A DNA stretch of 64,000 nucleotides from Nocardia stercoris. Its GTDB lineage: Bacteria > Actinomycetota > Actinomycetes > Mycobacteriales > Mycobacteriaceae. Shown piece after piece: positions 7,665-16,447 of the stretch (position 1 is its first letter; every line of letters starts with the position of its first letter). The stretch covers positions 558,001 through 622,000 of the forward strand of contig NZ_RFFH01000002.1 in assembly GCF_003696265.1 (NCBI RefSeq), in the 5' to 3' direction. A program made the translations under genes and the position numbers. Below the pieces are notes generated by a model. It was not told the origin of the DNA. It saw only the letters and a program-made list of their open reading frames with translations, and ran no database searches.

Positions 7665-8390
7665 TTACGGCGTGTTCGACAGCGCGGCGTAGCCGTCCAG
7701 CAGGCGGCCCAGGCCGAATTCGAAAAGACCCTCCGCCCAGCCCGATTCGGTGCCGCCGGGTGGGTTGTCGTCGTCCAGCGAGCCTTCCGCCAGGACTGCG
7801 GAGAGGGCCGGGAACTGCGCGGGGTCCAGTACCCGGCGCAGTACCGGAGCGAAATCGTCACTGTCGGTGGCGTCACGGGCGAAGCGGGCCTGGCTGATCA
7901 CGAACAGCGAGAGATTCAGCAGCAGTAGCAGTTTCATCTGGGGCGGGAACGGGCTGTCGTCCAGCGCGGCCAGGCCGGTCTCCAGCCAGGCCATATTGTT
8001 CGGGCCGCGTGGCGGCCCCGAGATCGGGATGTCCAGCCAGAACGGGTGCCGCTGGATCGTGCGGTATTCGGCGCGGGCCCAGATCTCCAGGGCGGTGCGC
8101 CAATTCGCGTCGGCGGGCAGTTCCGGCGGCAGGCCGATGACCCGGTCCTGCATGAGTTCGATGAGCGTGTCCTTGCTGTCCACGTAGCGGTACAGCGACA
8201 TGGTGGTGAAGCCCAGCTCCTGTGCGACCCGGGCCATCGACACGGCGACCAGACCGCCCTGTTCGGCGACGGTGACCGCGGCGTCGACGATCTGCTCGGT
8301 GCTCAGCGCGCGGCGGGGGCCGCGGCTGCCGCCCGAGCCCAGGCCCCACAGCAACTCGACCGCCCGCGGCAGTGGTTCCGATGGTGTCAC
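7665..8390 (-). CDS. TetR-family repressor of the adjacent ABC exporter
   Basis: A 241-residue TetR regulator with an N-terminal extension before the DNA-binding domain (LSTEQIVDAAVTVAEQGG, then ARVAQELGFTTMSLYRYVDS near residues 54-73) and a TetR_C ligand domain with the usual DIPISGPPRGPNNMAWLE segment. GTG start. It is divergent from a DrrA/DrrB-type ABC exporter; the 101-bp spacer has an 11-bp inverted repeat. The arrangement is that of a local drug-sensing repressor controlling its efflux pump. Confidence 0.9.
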   Translation of the reverse strand: MTPSEPLPRAVELLWGLGSGGSRGPRRALSTEQIVDAAVTVAEQGGLVAVSMARVAQELGFTTMSLYRYVDSKDTLIELMQDRVIGLPPELPADANWRTALEIWARAEYRTIQRHPFWLDIPISGPPRGPNNMAWLETGLAALDDSPFPPQMKLLLLLNLSLFVISQARFARDATDSDDFAPVLRRVLDPAQFPALSAVLAEGSLDDDNPPGGTESGWAEGLFEFGLGRLLDGYAALSNTP

Positions 8391-8436
8391 CCGGCCTCCG
8401 TTCTCTCGTCTCGGATGTCATCTTGCCCCTTCCCAA

Positions 8437-8477
8437 AACTGTGTATGGCATACATACTATCTACGACATACACAGTT
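8437..8477. promoter_or_regulatory. Inverted repeat AACTGTGTATG / CATACACAGTT, putative TetR operator
   Basis: Two perfect 11-bp arms at 8437-8447 and 8467-8477 are separated by 19 bp. The left arm also contains an inner palindrome, GTATG-G-CATAC. The repeat sits just upstream of the exporter ribosome site, in the tetR/ABC spacer. Tandem TetR dimers on repeated half sites would explain the layout; binding is inferred. Confidence 0.65.
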
Positions 8478-8491
8478 ATGGAGGGATGTCG

Positions 8492-9445
8492 ATGGAACCA
8501 GCCACCGCACCCGCGATCTCGGTTCGCGGGCTCACCAAATCCTTCGCCGGTACGACGGTGCTCGACGGCATCGACCTGGAGGTCCCCGCCGGAACCGTCT
8601 TCGGCCTGCTCGGGCCCAACGGGGCCGGCAAGACCACCACCGTGCGGATCCTCGCCACCCTGGCCCACGCCGAGGCGGGCACGGTCCGCGTCTGCGGCCA
8701 CGACCCGGCCACCGCACCCGCGGCCGTGCGACAGTGCATCGGCGTCACCGGACAGTTCGCCGCGGTGGACGAAATGCTCACCGGCGCGGAGAATCTCCGC
8801 CTCGTCGGGCGGCTCCAGCACCTCGGGCGGCGCGAGACCGCCCGGCGCACAGCGGATCTGCTCGACCGCTTCGGGCTCGGCGAGGCCGCGAGCCGACGGG
8901 CCGGGACCTACTCCGGCGGGATGCGCCGCCGGCTCGACCTGGCCATGAGCCTGATGGGCGACCCGGCCGTCGTCTTCCTCGACGAACCGACCACCGGCCT
9001 CGACCCGCGCAGCCGCCGCGAATTGTGGGTCACCGTACGCGAACTCGTCGCCACCGGCGTCACCGTCTTCCTCACCACCCAGTACCTGGAGGAGGCCGAC
9101 CAGCTCGCCGACCGGATCGCGGTGCTGAACGACGGCCGCATCGTCGCCGAGGGCACCCCGGCGCAGCTCAAACGCCTCGTACCGGGCGGCCACGTTCGCG
9201 TGGAGTTCGCCGATCTCGCCGCGCTCCGGCACGCGGCCACCGTCGTGCCGTCCGCCGAGGTCGACACCGACGACCTGGCGCTGCGGATCTCCGGGTGCGG
9301 CACCGCCACCGACCTGCACGACCTGCTCGGGCGTTTCGTCGATCACGGTGTGGCCGTGGGCGATCTGAGCATCCACACCCCCGACCTCGACGACGTGTTC
9401 TTCGCCCTCACCGCCCCCGCCGACCGAAAGGTATCCCTGTCGTGA
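8492..9445 (+). CDS. ABC exporter ATP-binding subunit (DrrA-like)
   Basis: Energises efflux by the permease that follows. In the 317-residue protein Walker A is GPNGAGKTTT at 41-50, the signature is YSGGMRRRLDLAMSL, and Walker B is VVFLDEPTTGLDP with the D-loop and switch His region (FLTTQYLEEAD). The C-terminal DrrA-type extension (HTPDLDDVFFALT) is present. Two in-frame ATGs exist. GGAGGG at 8480-8485 lies six bases before ATG 8492 but touches ATG 8486, so 8492 is preferred. The stop overlaps the permease GTG by 4 bp. Daunorubicin-type drug efflux is the family role; the substrate here is unknown. Confidence 0.92.
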   Translation: MEPATAPAISVRGLTKSFAGTTVLDGIDLEVPAGTVFGLLGPNGAGKTTTVRILATLAHAEAGTVRVCGHDPATAPAAVRQCIGVTGQFAAVDEMLTGAENLRLVGRLQHLGRRETARRTADLLDRFGLGEAASRRAGTYSGGMRRRLDLAMSLMGDPAVVFLDEPTTGLDPRSRRELWVTVRELVATGVTVFLTTQYLEEADQLADRIAVLNDGRIVAEGTPAQLKRLVPGGHVRVEFADLAALRHAATVVPSAEVDTDDLALRISGCGTATDLHDLLGRFVDHGVAVGDLSIHTPDLDDVFFALTAPADRKVSLS

Positions 9446-10203
9446 CCACGCACATCGCCGCCGATTCGTGCACCATGCTCGGCCGGAACATCCGCCACTC
9501 CCTGCGCAGCCCCGACTCGATGGTCATGACGATCGCCCTGCCGATCACCATCCTGCTGCTGTTCGTCTACGTCTTCGGCGGCGCGCTGCGCGGCGACGGC
9601 CACTACCTCGAGTACGTGGTTCCCGGAATCCTCTTGCTCACTTCGGGTTTCGGTGCGGCCACCACAGCCATCACGGTGTCGACGGATCTGCACAACGGCA
9701 TCGTCGACCGGTTCCGCACCCTCGCCATCGCCCGATCCGCCTGGCTCACCGGGCATGTCGCCGCCAGCCTGCTGCGCAACCTGCTCTCCACCGCCGTCGT
9801 CGTCGGCGTGGCACTCGCCATCGGCTTCCGCCCCACCGCCGACCCGCTGCGCTGGCTGGCCGTCGTCGCCCTGCTTTCGCTGTTCATCACCGCCCTGTCC
9901 TGGACGGCCGCCACCCTGGGCCTGCTGGCCCCGAATCCCGAAGCCGCCCAGGGCTTCACGTTCAGCTTCATGTTCCTGCCGTACGTGAGCAGCGCCTTCG
10001 TCCCGCCGGACACCATGCCCACCTGGCTCCGCGGCTTCGCCCGCCACCAGCCGGTGACCCCGATGATCGAAACCATGCGCGCCCTACTGACCGGCGGCCC
10101 GATCGCCGACCACGCCTGGACGGCACTCGCCTGGTGGGTGCCGATCACCGTGGTCGGCGCCACCGCAGCCCTGCTGATGTTCGCCCGGCGCATCCGCGAA
10201 TGA
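9442..10203 (+). CDS. ABC-2 type exporter permease (DrrB-like)
   Basis: A 253-residue integral membrane protein with about six hydrophobic segments: MTIALPITILLLFVYVFGG, VVPGILLLTSGFGAA, LLSTAVVVGVALAIG, WLAVVALLSLFITALSW, FTFSFMFLPYVSSAF and WWVPITVVGATAALLMFA. The FVPPDTMPTWLRGFARHQPVTP stretch is the conserved ABC2 loop. GTG start overlaps the ATPase stop, so the pair is translationally coupled. Together they form a two-gene exporter controlled by the divergent TetR. Confidence 0.92.
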   Translation: MTTHIAADSCTMLGRNIRHSLRSPDSMVMTIALPITILLLFVYVFGGALRGDGHYLEYVVPGILLLTSGFGAATTAITVSTDLHNGIVDRFRTLAIARSAWLTGHVAASLLRNLLSTAVVVGVALAIGFRPTADPLRWLAVVALLSLFITALSWTAATLGLLAPNPEAAQGFTFSFMFLPYVSSAFVPPDTMPTWLRGFARHQPVTPMIETMRALLTGGPIADHAWTALAWWVPITVVGATAALLMFARRIRE

Positions 10204-10241
10204 ACCGAACGGCCGGAGTTTTCTCCGCTACTGTGCTCGCC

Positions 10242-10389
10242 ATGGACGAATGCGAGCCGGTTCCGGGCACGCCGGACGTCCGAAAGTGCCCACGCCACTA
10301 CCGGTTTCGACAGCGGCCGGTCTCTCACGCCCGAAGAAATGCACGAGATGATCGTCGAACAGATCCGGCTGCGAGTCGATCGGCGCTGA
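10242..10389 (+). pseudogene. Possible short decayed coding remnant
   Basis: Between the exporter and the toxin remnant, the final 33 codons before TGA 10387-10389 read like protein (TTGFDSGRSLTPEEMHEM, then IVEQIRLRVDRR). That frame has no usable start; the only ATG, at 10242, is in another frame. A frameshifted small gene is one explanation, chance another. Confidence 0.25.
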
Positions 10390-10410
10390 CGAACCGGCGG
10401 GGGCCTTCGA

Positions 10411-10759
10411 TTACTCGGTTTGCTTCGGGTGTCCTGGCCCGGCATGGACGACCCAGGCGGTGCGATTCGTGTCGTCGACGAGGTACCACATTCTGCCACC
10501 CGCGGTAACTTCGTACTGCCACCGCTCGAGCTCTGATCCCTTCCAATTCCCCTTTCCGAGGGCACCTTTCAGGCGGTGTTGCCGGTCGGGGTGGGAGGCG
10601 TCCCGAGGATCGGATCGCGTCGAAGGCGCGACGGAGATTTGCCGGAGCTCGCCGTCCCAGTTGCTCCCAGCCGTTGGCGGCATCGCTGTTGGCGAATCGC
10701 AGGTCGAATTCGGTGCCGACGGCGGGCGGTGCTGCGCGTTCCCCGCGCTTCGGGCTCAT
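10411..10759 (-). pseudogene. RelE/ParE-like toxin gene broken by a +1 frameshift
   Basis: The reading frame starts at ATG 10757-10759 ([15 protein letters not shown]...) and overlaps the antitoxin stop by 4 bp. It reads well to FDAIRS near 10615, where coding potential passes to the +1 frame, which continues DPRDASHPDRQHRLKG and ends WYLVDDTNRTAWVVHAGPGHP near 10411. The span is 349 bp, one base more than 116 codons, as expected for a single inserted base. The WQYEVTAGGRMWYLVDD segment is like small actinobacterial proteins I recall being annotated as RelE-type cytotoxic repressors. Either the toxin is inactivated or this is a sequencing error. Confidence 0.65.
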
Positions 10760-11241
10760 TCGGTGTCCCGATTGTCGCCCGGAGGCACGGCGGGACCCAG
10801 GTCGCCCTCGGCGGCGCGTGTGAGCTGGGCGTGCAGAACCGGGTCGGCATAGATCTCGGCCGAATGCCGCCACTGTGTCAGCAGTGTCGCGAGCGGTGTC
10901 AGATTCCCCAGAGCGGTCGCCCCGCGCGCCACGTCTACCAACTCTCGGACGAATAGATCGACATCGGCGTCGGGCAGAAAGGTCACCCACGGTACTGCGT
11001 CCGGCAGAACCTCACGAACCGCTCCTGTGCCGAGACGGCTCACCACGCTAGCCAGCAACCGTGCGGTGAAATCGACAACAACGCCCTCCGATTCCAGCTG
11101 CTCGACCCGCATCAGTGCGAGATCGCCGGCATCACGACGTCGTAGGCGTAACGCGCGCACGCTGTCGAGCAGGCGGGTGGTCACCGCCGGCCGGTGTAGC
11201 AGTTCGCTGAACGGGACGATGTCATACGCCATGACATCCAC
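10756..11241 (-). CDS. Putative antitoxin upstream of a RelE-like toxin
   Basis: A 161-residue, mostly alpha-helical acidic protein that I do not firmly recognise. The start is [21 protein letters not shown] and the middle has [21 protein letters not shown]. Proteins of this type occur upstream of small RelE/ParE-like toxins in actinobacteria and are often annotated as prevent-host-death-like. Here the stop overlaps the toxin start by 4 bp, the usual antitoxin-first order. Three GATGTCA/TGACATC half sites surround the start codon, as expected for an autoregulated antitoxin. ATG 11241 has AAGG at a suitable distance; ATG 11232 is the alternative. Confidence 0.6.
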   Translation of the reverse strand: MDVMAYDIVPFSELLHRPAVTTRLLDSVRALRLRRRDAGDLALMRVEQLESEGVVVDFTARLLASVVSRLGTGAVREVLPDAVPWVTFLPDADVDLFVRELVDVARGATALGNLTPLATLLTQWRHSAEIYADPVLHAQLTRAAEGDLGPAVPPGDNRDTE

Positions 11242-11256
11242 ACTACCTTGGATGTC
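11218..11256. promoter_or_regulatory. Three TGACATC half sites at the antitoxin start
   Basis: GATGTCA (11218-11224), TGACATCC (11232-11239) and GGATGTC (11250-11256) form two overlapping inverted repeats with 7- and 10-bp spacers across the antitoxin start. Repeated half sites fit cooperative antitoxin/toxin-antitoxin binding. Function is inferred. Confidence 0.55.
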
Positions 11257-11320
11257 TGAAAATGGACCCTGGTGGACGAGGTCGGAAGGGCGAGCAGTGC
11301 TGGTGCGCTGGTAGTGGTCC

Positions 11321-12025
11321 TCAGTTGTCCGAGATGTTCTCGATCAGGCGGTCCTTGAGCGCGCGCGCTGCCGCTTCCGGGTCGGCGGCGGCCGTGATCG
11401 CGCGGACCACCACGATGCGGGTGGCGCCCGCTACCAGAACCTCGTCCAGGCGCTGGGCGTCGATGCCGCCGATGGCGAACCAGGGGCGGTCCGGTGCGGC
11501 GGCGGCGGTCTCCCGGACCAGATCCAGGCCGGCGGCCGGGCGGCCGGGCTTGGTGGGGGTGGTCCAGATCGGGCCGGTGCAGAAGTAGTCGATGTGTTCG
11601 TCGGTGGCGGCGCGGTGGGCCTGGGCCGGGTCGTGGGTGGAACGGCCGATCACGACCTCGGGACCGACGATGCGGCGGGCGGCGGCGGGCGGGAGGTCGT
11701 CCTGGCCCAGATGCAGGACGTCGGCGCCCGCGGCCGCGGCGATATCGGCGCGGTCGTTCACGGCGACCAGGGCGCCGTAGCGGGCCGCGATGGCTCGCAG
11801 CTCGGTCAGCAGATCCAGTTCGGCTGCGGCCTCCAGAGGGCCGAACTGCTGCTCACCGCGCGAACCCTTGTCGCGCAGTTGGATGATGTCGACGCCGCCG
11901 GCCAGCGCGGACTCGGCGAAATCGGCCAGGTCACCGGTGTCACGGCGGGCGTCGGTGCACAGGTAGAGCCGGGCCGAGGCCAGGCGTTCGCGCGGGGAAC
12001 GGCGGGAGGATCGGGACGGCTGCAC
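11321..12025 (-). CDS. thiE: Thiamine-phosphate synthase
   Basis: Joins hydroxymethylpyrimidine diphosphate to thiazole phosphate to make thiamine phosphate. The 234-residue TIM barrel has [16 protein letters not shown] (residues about 50-65), [34 protein letters not shown] and the phosphate loop [10 protein letters not shown], all family hallmarks. I start at GTG 12025. A much longer open frame continues upstream to 13345 but lies antisense to thiO and has no homology-like content. Divergent from thiO, as in M. tuberculosis Rv0414c/Rv0415. No TPP riboswitch is visible in the 199-bp spacer. Confidence 0.93.
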   Translation of the reverse strand: MQPSRSSRRSPRERLASARLYLCTDARRDTGDLADFAESALAGGVDIIQLRDKGSRGEQQFGPLEAAAELDLLTELRAIAARYGALVAVNDRADIAAAAGADVLHLGQDDLPPAAARRIVGPEVVIGRSTHDPAQAHRAATDEHIDYFCTGPIWTTPTKPGRPAAGLDLVRETAAAAPDRPWFAIGGIDAQRLDEVLVAGATRIVVVRAITAAADPEAAARALKDRLIENISDN

Positions 12026-12224
12026 CCCCTCGACGGTAGTCGCGCTACCGTTGGGGACGGAAACAGCCGGGCTGTTCCCCGTGTCGCGTGGGTTGGCCAC
12101 AAGACCCGCTCCGCGGACGGAGCCGGCCGGACCGGGGGCCCAGGCGGGTGGCGACGCGAATCCGGTGTGCGTGCGCCCCGGCCCGGTGGCGAACGGGGTT
12201 CCCGGGAACCCAGCGAGGTGGAAG

Positions 12225-13369
12225 ATGCGAACCCTGGCCGTCGTGGGCGGAGGTGTGATCGGCCTGGCGGTGGCCTGGCGAGCCGCGGCGCAGGGCTGGA
12301 CGGTCACCCTGCACGACCCGGCCGTCGCATCGGGGGCGTCCTGGGTGGCGGGCGGCATGCTGGCCCCGCTGTCGGAGGGCTGGCCGGGGGAGGAAGCCGT
12401 CTTCGACTTCGGCGCCGCGTCCCTGGCCCGCTGGCCCGGCTTCGCCGCCGACCTGCGCACGGCTACGGGCGTGGACGTCTTCACCGCCGACGCGACCCTC
12501 ACCGTCGCGCTGGATGCCGCCGACGCCGCCGACCTGCGCACGGTCGCCGATTTCGCCGCCACCGCTTCCACCCTGTGGACAGCTGGGGACAACTTCACCG
12601 AGCCCGAATCCATGCGGCTGCTGAACCGCGCCGAAGTCCGTGCGGCGGAACCGGGTCTGGCCCGCACGATTCGTGCCGGGCTGCTGTCGCCGCGGGAACC
12701 GGCCGTGGACAACCGGCTGCTGGTCGGCGCGCTGCGGCAGGCCGCCGAACAGGCCGGGGTGCGATTCGTCGCCGCGGCCGTGGACGACCTCGCGAGCCTC
12801 GAATCCGACCGGATCGTGCTGGCCGCCGGTGCGGCGTCGGCCCGACTGTGGCCGGGCCTGCCGGTGCGGCCGGTCAAGGGCGAGATCCTGCGGCTGCGAC
12901 AGCGGCCGGGCGCGCTGCCGCCGCCGCGGCACGTGGTGCGGGCGCGGGTGCACGGGCGGTCGGTGTATCTGGTGCCACGCGCGGACGGAATGGTCGTCGG
13001 CGCAACCCAATACGAGGCCGGCTTCGATACCGAGGTGACCGTCGCTGGGGTCCGGGACCTGATCGCCGACGCCGAGGCCGTCTTCCCCGCGCTCGGTGAG
13101 TACGAATTCGCCGAGGTGAGTGCGGCCGGACGGCCCGTCACGCCCGACAACCTGCCGCTGCTGGGCCCGCTGGACGACCGGGTGCTCGCGGCGACCGGCA
13201 ACGGCCGCAACGGAATTCTGGGTGTGCCGCTGTCCGTCGACGCCGTGCTGTCCGCGCTGGCGGGCAGCACGCTCGACGACGCGAAAGCGGCCGACCCGCA
13301 CCGCTTCCCGGGTGTCGCCGCGGCACTGCCCGGCGAAACCTTCACTCCCGCAGCACCAGGAGGTCAGTA

Positions 13370-13370
<1 letters not shown>
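12225..13370 (+). CDS. thiO: Glycine oxidase ThiO
   Basis: FAD-dependent oxidase that turns glycine into iminoglycine (dehydroglycine) for thiazole assembly by ThiG. The 381-residue DAO-type flavoprotein has the N-terminal [19 protein letters not shown] fold, [20 protein letters not shown], the [13 protein letters not shown] motif and the C-terminal [11 protein letters not shown]...[13 protein letters not shown] typical of ThiO. ATG 12225 has an AGGTGGAAG ribosome site; the in-frame ATG 12051 only adds low-complexity sequence. Stop and thiS start share one base (TAATG). Confidence 0.95.
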
Positions 13371-14342
<972 letters not shown>

Positions 14343-14390
14343 ATCCGCCCACACCCTGATCCCCGGATCGGGACCGCTTCTCAGGGTTGC

Positions 14391-14408
14391 GTCATCCTCG
14401 AGGATGAC
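14391..14408. promoter_or_regulatory. Perfect 18-bp palindrome GTCATCCTCGAGGATGAC
   Basis: An uninterrupted 18-bp perfect palindrome, 57 bp before the start of an ABC exporter operon. Symmetry at DNA level without a loop or T tract favours an operator for a dimeric regulator over a terminator. A small GGCCGC hairpin follows at 14411-14427. No regulator gene is adjacent. Confidence 0.55.
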
Positions 14409-14464
14409 CCGGCCGCGACCTGCGGCCGACGCGGGGTGAGTCCGGTGGCCGGGATACTGGGCCC

Positions 14465-15406
14465 ATGATCGAAGTGAGAGGACTCACCAAGCGGTACGGG
14501 GACACCCTCGCGGTCGACAACCTGTCCTTTACGGTCCGGCCCGGTCAGGTGACCGGGTTCCTGGGCCCGAACGGCGCGGGTAAGTCGACCACGATGCGGA
14601 TGATCCTCGGCCTCGACAAGCCGACATCCGGGGTCGCCCTGATCAACGGCAAGCCCTATGCCGAGCTCGACCACCCGCTGCGACACGTCGGTGCGCTGCT
14701 GGACGCGAAATGGGTGCACCCCAACCGTTCCGCCCGCTCCCACCTGCGCTGGATGGCCGCGTCCAACAGCATCCCGCAGTCCCGCGTGGACGAGGTGCTG
14801 CGTCTGGTCGGCCTCACCGAGGTGGCCGGCAAGCGGGCGGGCAGCTTCTCCCTGGGTATGTCGCAGCGGCTCGGCCTCGCCGGCGCGCTGCTCGGCGACC
14901 CGAAGATCCTGCTGTTCGACGAGCCGGTCAACGGCCTCGACCCGGAGGGCATCCACTGGATCCGCCGGTTCATGCAGACCCTCGCCGCCGAGGGCCGGAC
15001 CGTGCTGGTCTCGAGCCACCTGCTCTCCGAGATGGAGCAGACCGCGGAACACCTGGTCGTCATCGGGCAGGGAAAGCTGTTGCAGGACACCAGCACTCGT
15101 GACTTCATCGAGCGCTCCTCGGAGGCCACGGTCCGGGTCCGCAGCCCGCAGCTGGCCGAGCTGCGCAGCCTGCTCACCTCCAAGGGCATGACCGTGCGCG
15201 AGGACGGCGCCCGGGACGGTGTTCCCGGCGGCCCCGCCCTGCTGGTCGTCGGCAGTCCCAGCGACGAGATCGGCCTGCTGGCCGGCGCGAACGGCATCAC
15301 CCTGCTCGAACTGGCCCCGCAGCGGGCCTCGCTCGAGGAGTCCTTTATGCAGATGACCGGTGGTTCCGTCCAGTACCACGGCGAGGTTATGGGAGGTGCG
15401 CTCTGA
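14465..15406 (+). CDS. ABC transporter ATP-binding protein
   Basis: A 313-residue ATPase for the permease that follows. Walker A FLGPNGAGKSTT (residues about 36-47), signature FSLGMSQRLGLAGAL and Walker B ILLFDEPVNGLDPEG are intact, followed by the H-loop VLVSSHLLSEMEQ. The LALAP-like C-terminus (LLELAPQRASLEESFMQMT) is usual for ATPases of ABC-2 exporters linked to bacitracin/lantibiotic or cell-envelope stress in Gram-positives. Stop and next start share one base (TGATG). Substrate unknown. Confidence 0.92.
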   Translation: MIEVRGLTKRYGDTLAVDNLSFTVRPGQVTGFLGPNGAGKSTTMRMILGLDKPTSGVALINGKPYAELDHPLRHVGALLDAKWVHPNRSARSHLRWMAASNSIPQSRVDEVLRLVGLTEVAGKRAGSFSLGMSQRLGLAGALLGDPKILLFDEPVNGLDPEGIHWIRRFMQTLAAEGRTVLVSSHLLSEMEQTAEHLVVIGQGKLLQDTSTRDFIERSSEATVRVRSPQLAELRSLLTSKGMTVREDGARDGVPGGPALLVVGSPSDEIGLLAGANGITLLELAPQRASLEESFMQMTGGSVQYHGEVMGGAL

Positions 15407-16188
15407 TGGGCGTCATCGCAGCGGAACGCATCAAACTCACCTCGACCCGCTCCCCCTGGTGGTGCTCGGCCATCGTGGCGGCGCTCGGTCTCGGCTTCGC
15501 GGCACTGTTCGCCTACCTGGCGAACAACCAGCTGCACCACCCCCCGAAGGGGAACGAGCAGCCGCTGCTGCTCACGCCGGATATCGCGGCCAGCGGTGTC
15601 GAGGGCTTCGGCGTCATGGTCCTGATGATCATGGCGGCCCTGATGGTGACCAGCGAGTACCGCTTCGGCATCATCCGGACCACGTTCCAGGCCACTCCGA
15701 ACCGGGTCTTGGTCATCCTCACCAAGGCCGGCCTGGCCGGCTTGCTGAGCGCGGTCCTCACGGGCGTGCTGGCGGCGCTGTCCTTCGGGATCGCGAAGGC
15801 AATGGGTGGCGACGCCGCCACGCTGTCGCTACACCTCGACACCGCCGGGCAGTGGCGGTCGATGTACGGCATCCCGATCTACGCCTTCCTGGCCTCGGTG
15901 CTGGCGGTGGCCGTCGGTGTGCTGGTGCGCCAGTCGGCCGCGGCGATCTCGATCGTGGTGTTGTGGCCCTTGCTGATCGAGGGTCTGCTGGGCAATATCG
16001 GCAGCTTCGGTGACACGGTGAAGCCGTTCCTGCCGTTCGCCAATGCCGCCCGCTTCCTGGCCGCAGACAACGCCAGGACCAGCGCGCACTGGCACTGGGG
16101 TGCGTGGGGTGGGCTGGCCTACTTCACGTTCGTCGTCGCTGTGGTCCTCGCGGCGGCGCTCTACAGCGTGCGCGAACGCGACGCATAG
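15406..16188 (+). CDS. ABC-2 type transporter permease
   Basis: A 260-residue membrane protein with six predicted spans, beginning WWCSAIVAALGLGFAALFAYL and ending GLAYFTFVVAVVLAAALYSVRERDA. The large extracytoplasmic loop after span 1 carries HHPPKGNEQPLLLTPDIAA; TSEYRFGIIRTTFQATPNR is the conserved cytoplasmic coupling segment of this ABC-2 subfamily. Directly coupled to the preceding ATPase. A perfect hairpin 6 bp after the stop probably ends the transcript. Confidence 0.9.
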   Translation: MGVIAAERIKLTSTRSPWWCSAIVAALGLGFAALFAYLANNQLHHPPKGNEQPLLLTPDIAASGVEGFGVMVLMIMAALMVTSEYRFGIIRTTFQATPNRVLVILTKAGLAGLLSAVLTGVLAALSFGIAKAMGGDAATLSLHLDTAGQWRSMYGIPIYAFLASVLAVAVGVLVRQSAAAISIVVLWPLLIEGLLGNIGSFGDTVKPFLPFANAARFLAADNARTSAHWHWGAWGGLAYFTFVVAVVLAAALYSVRERDA

Positions 16189-16194
16189 AACCAC

Positions 16195-16228
16195 GTGGCC
16201 GCGGATCGCACGAGCGTTCCGCGGCCAC
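16195..16228 (+). terminator. Hairpin after the ABC permease
   Basis: An 11-bp perfect stem, GTGGCCGCGGA with its complement, and a 12-base loop start 6 bp after the permease stop. No T tract. A second small hairpin around CGCCGGC follows. The rest of the 259-bp gap to the cyclase holds no gene I can support. Confidence 0.6.
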
Positions 16229-16447
16229 GGCGCCGCCGGCTTCGCGCCGGTGGCCGATGTCGGCCCGGTGTGCGGACCCCTACCCCGCGCGCCGGGCCGA
16301 TATCGTCGGAGTGACGGGCCCCACACTCCGAGGCCGTGATCGAGAAGATCCTGGTCGGTAGGCTTTCTGCAGGGCCCCACGTCGGCGCCCTTCGCGGACC
16401 CATCGAAGCGCCCGTCCACCCTTGGCAGCTCAGAGAAGGGTGTCTTC

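Noticed and set aside
12026..12224. TPP riboswitch before thiO or thiE
   Set aside because: Looked for CUGAGA and the GCGUAGGGA element on both strands; neither is present.
11321..13345. Minus-strand frame extending thiE to 674 codons
   Set aside because: Everything upstream of 12025 is antisense to thiO and low-complexity; ThiE homology begins only after GTG 12025.
14411..14427. GGCCGC hairpin as terminator of the thi operon
   Set aside because: Only six base pairs and no T tract; too weak to call, mentioned with the adjacent palindrome.
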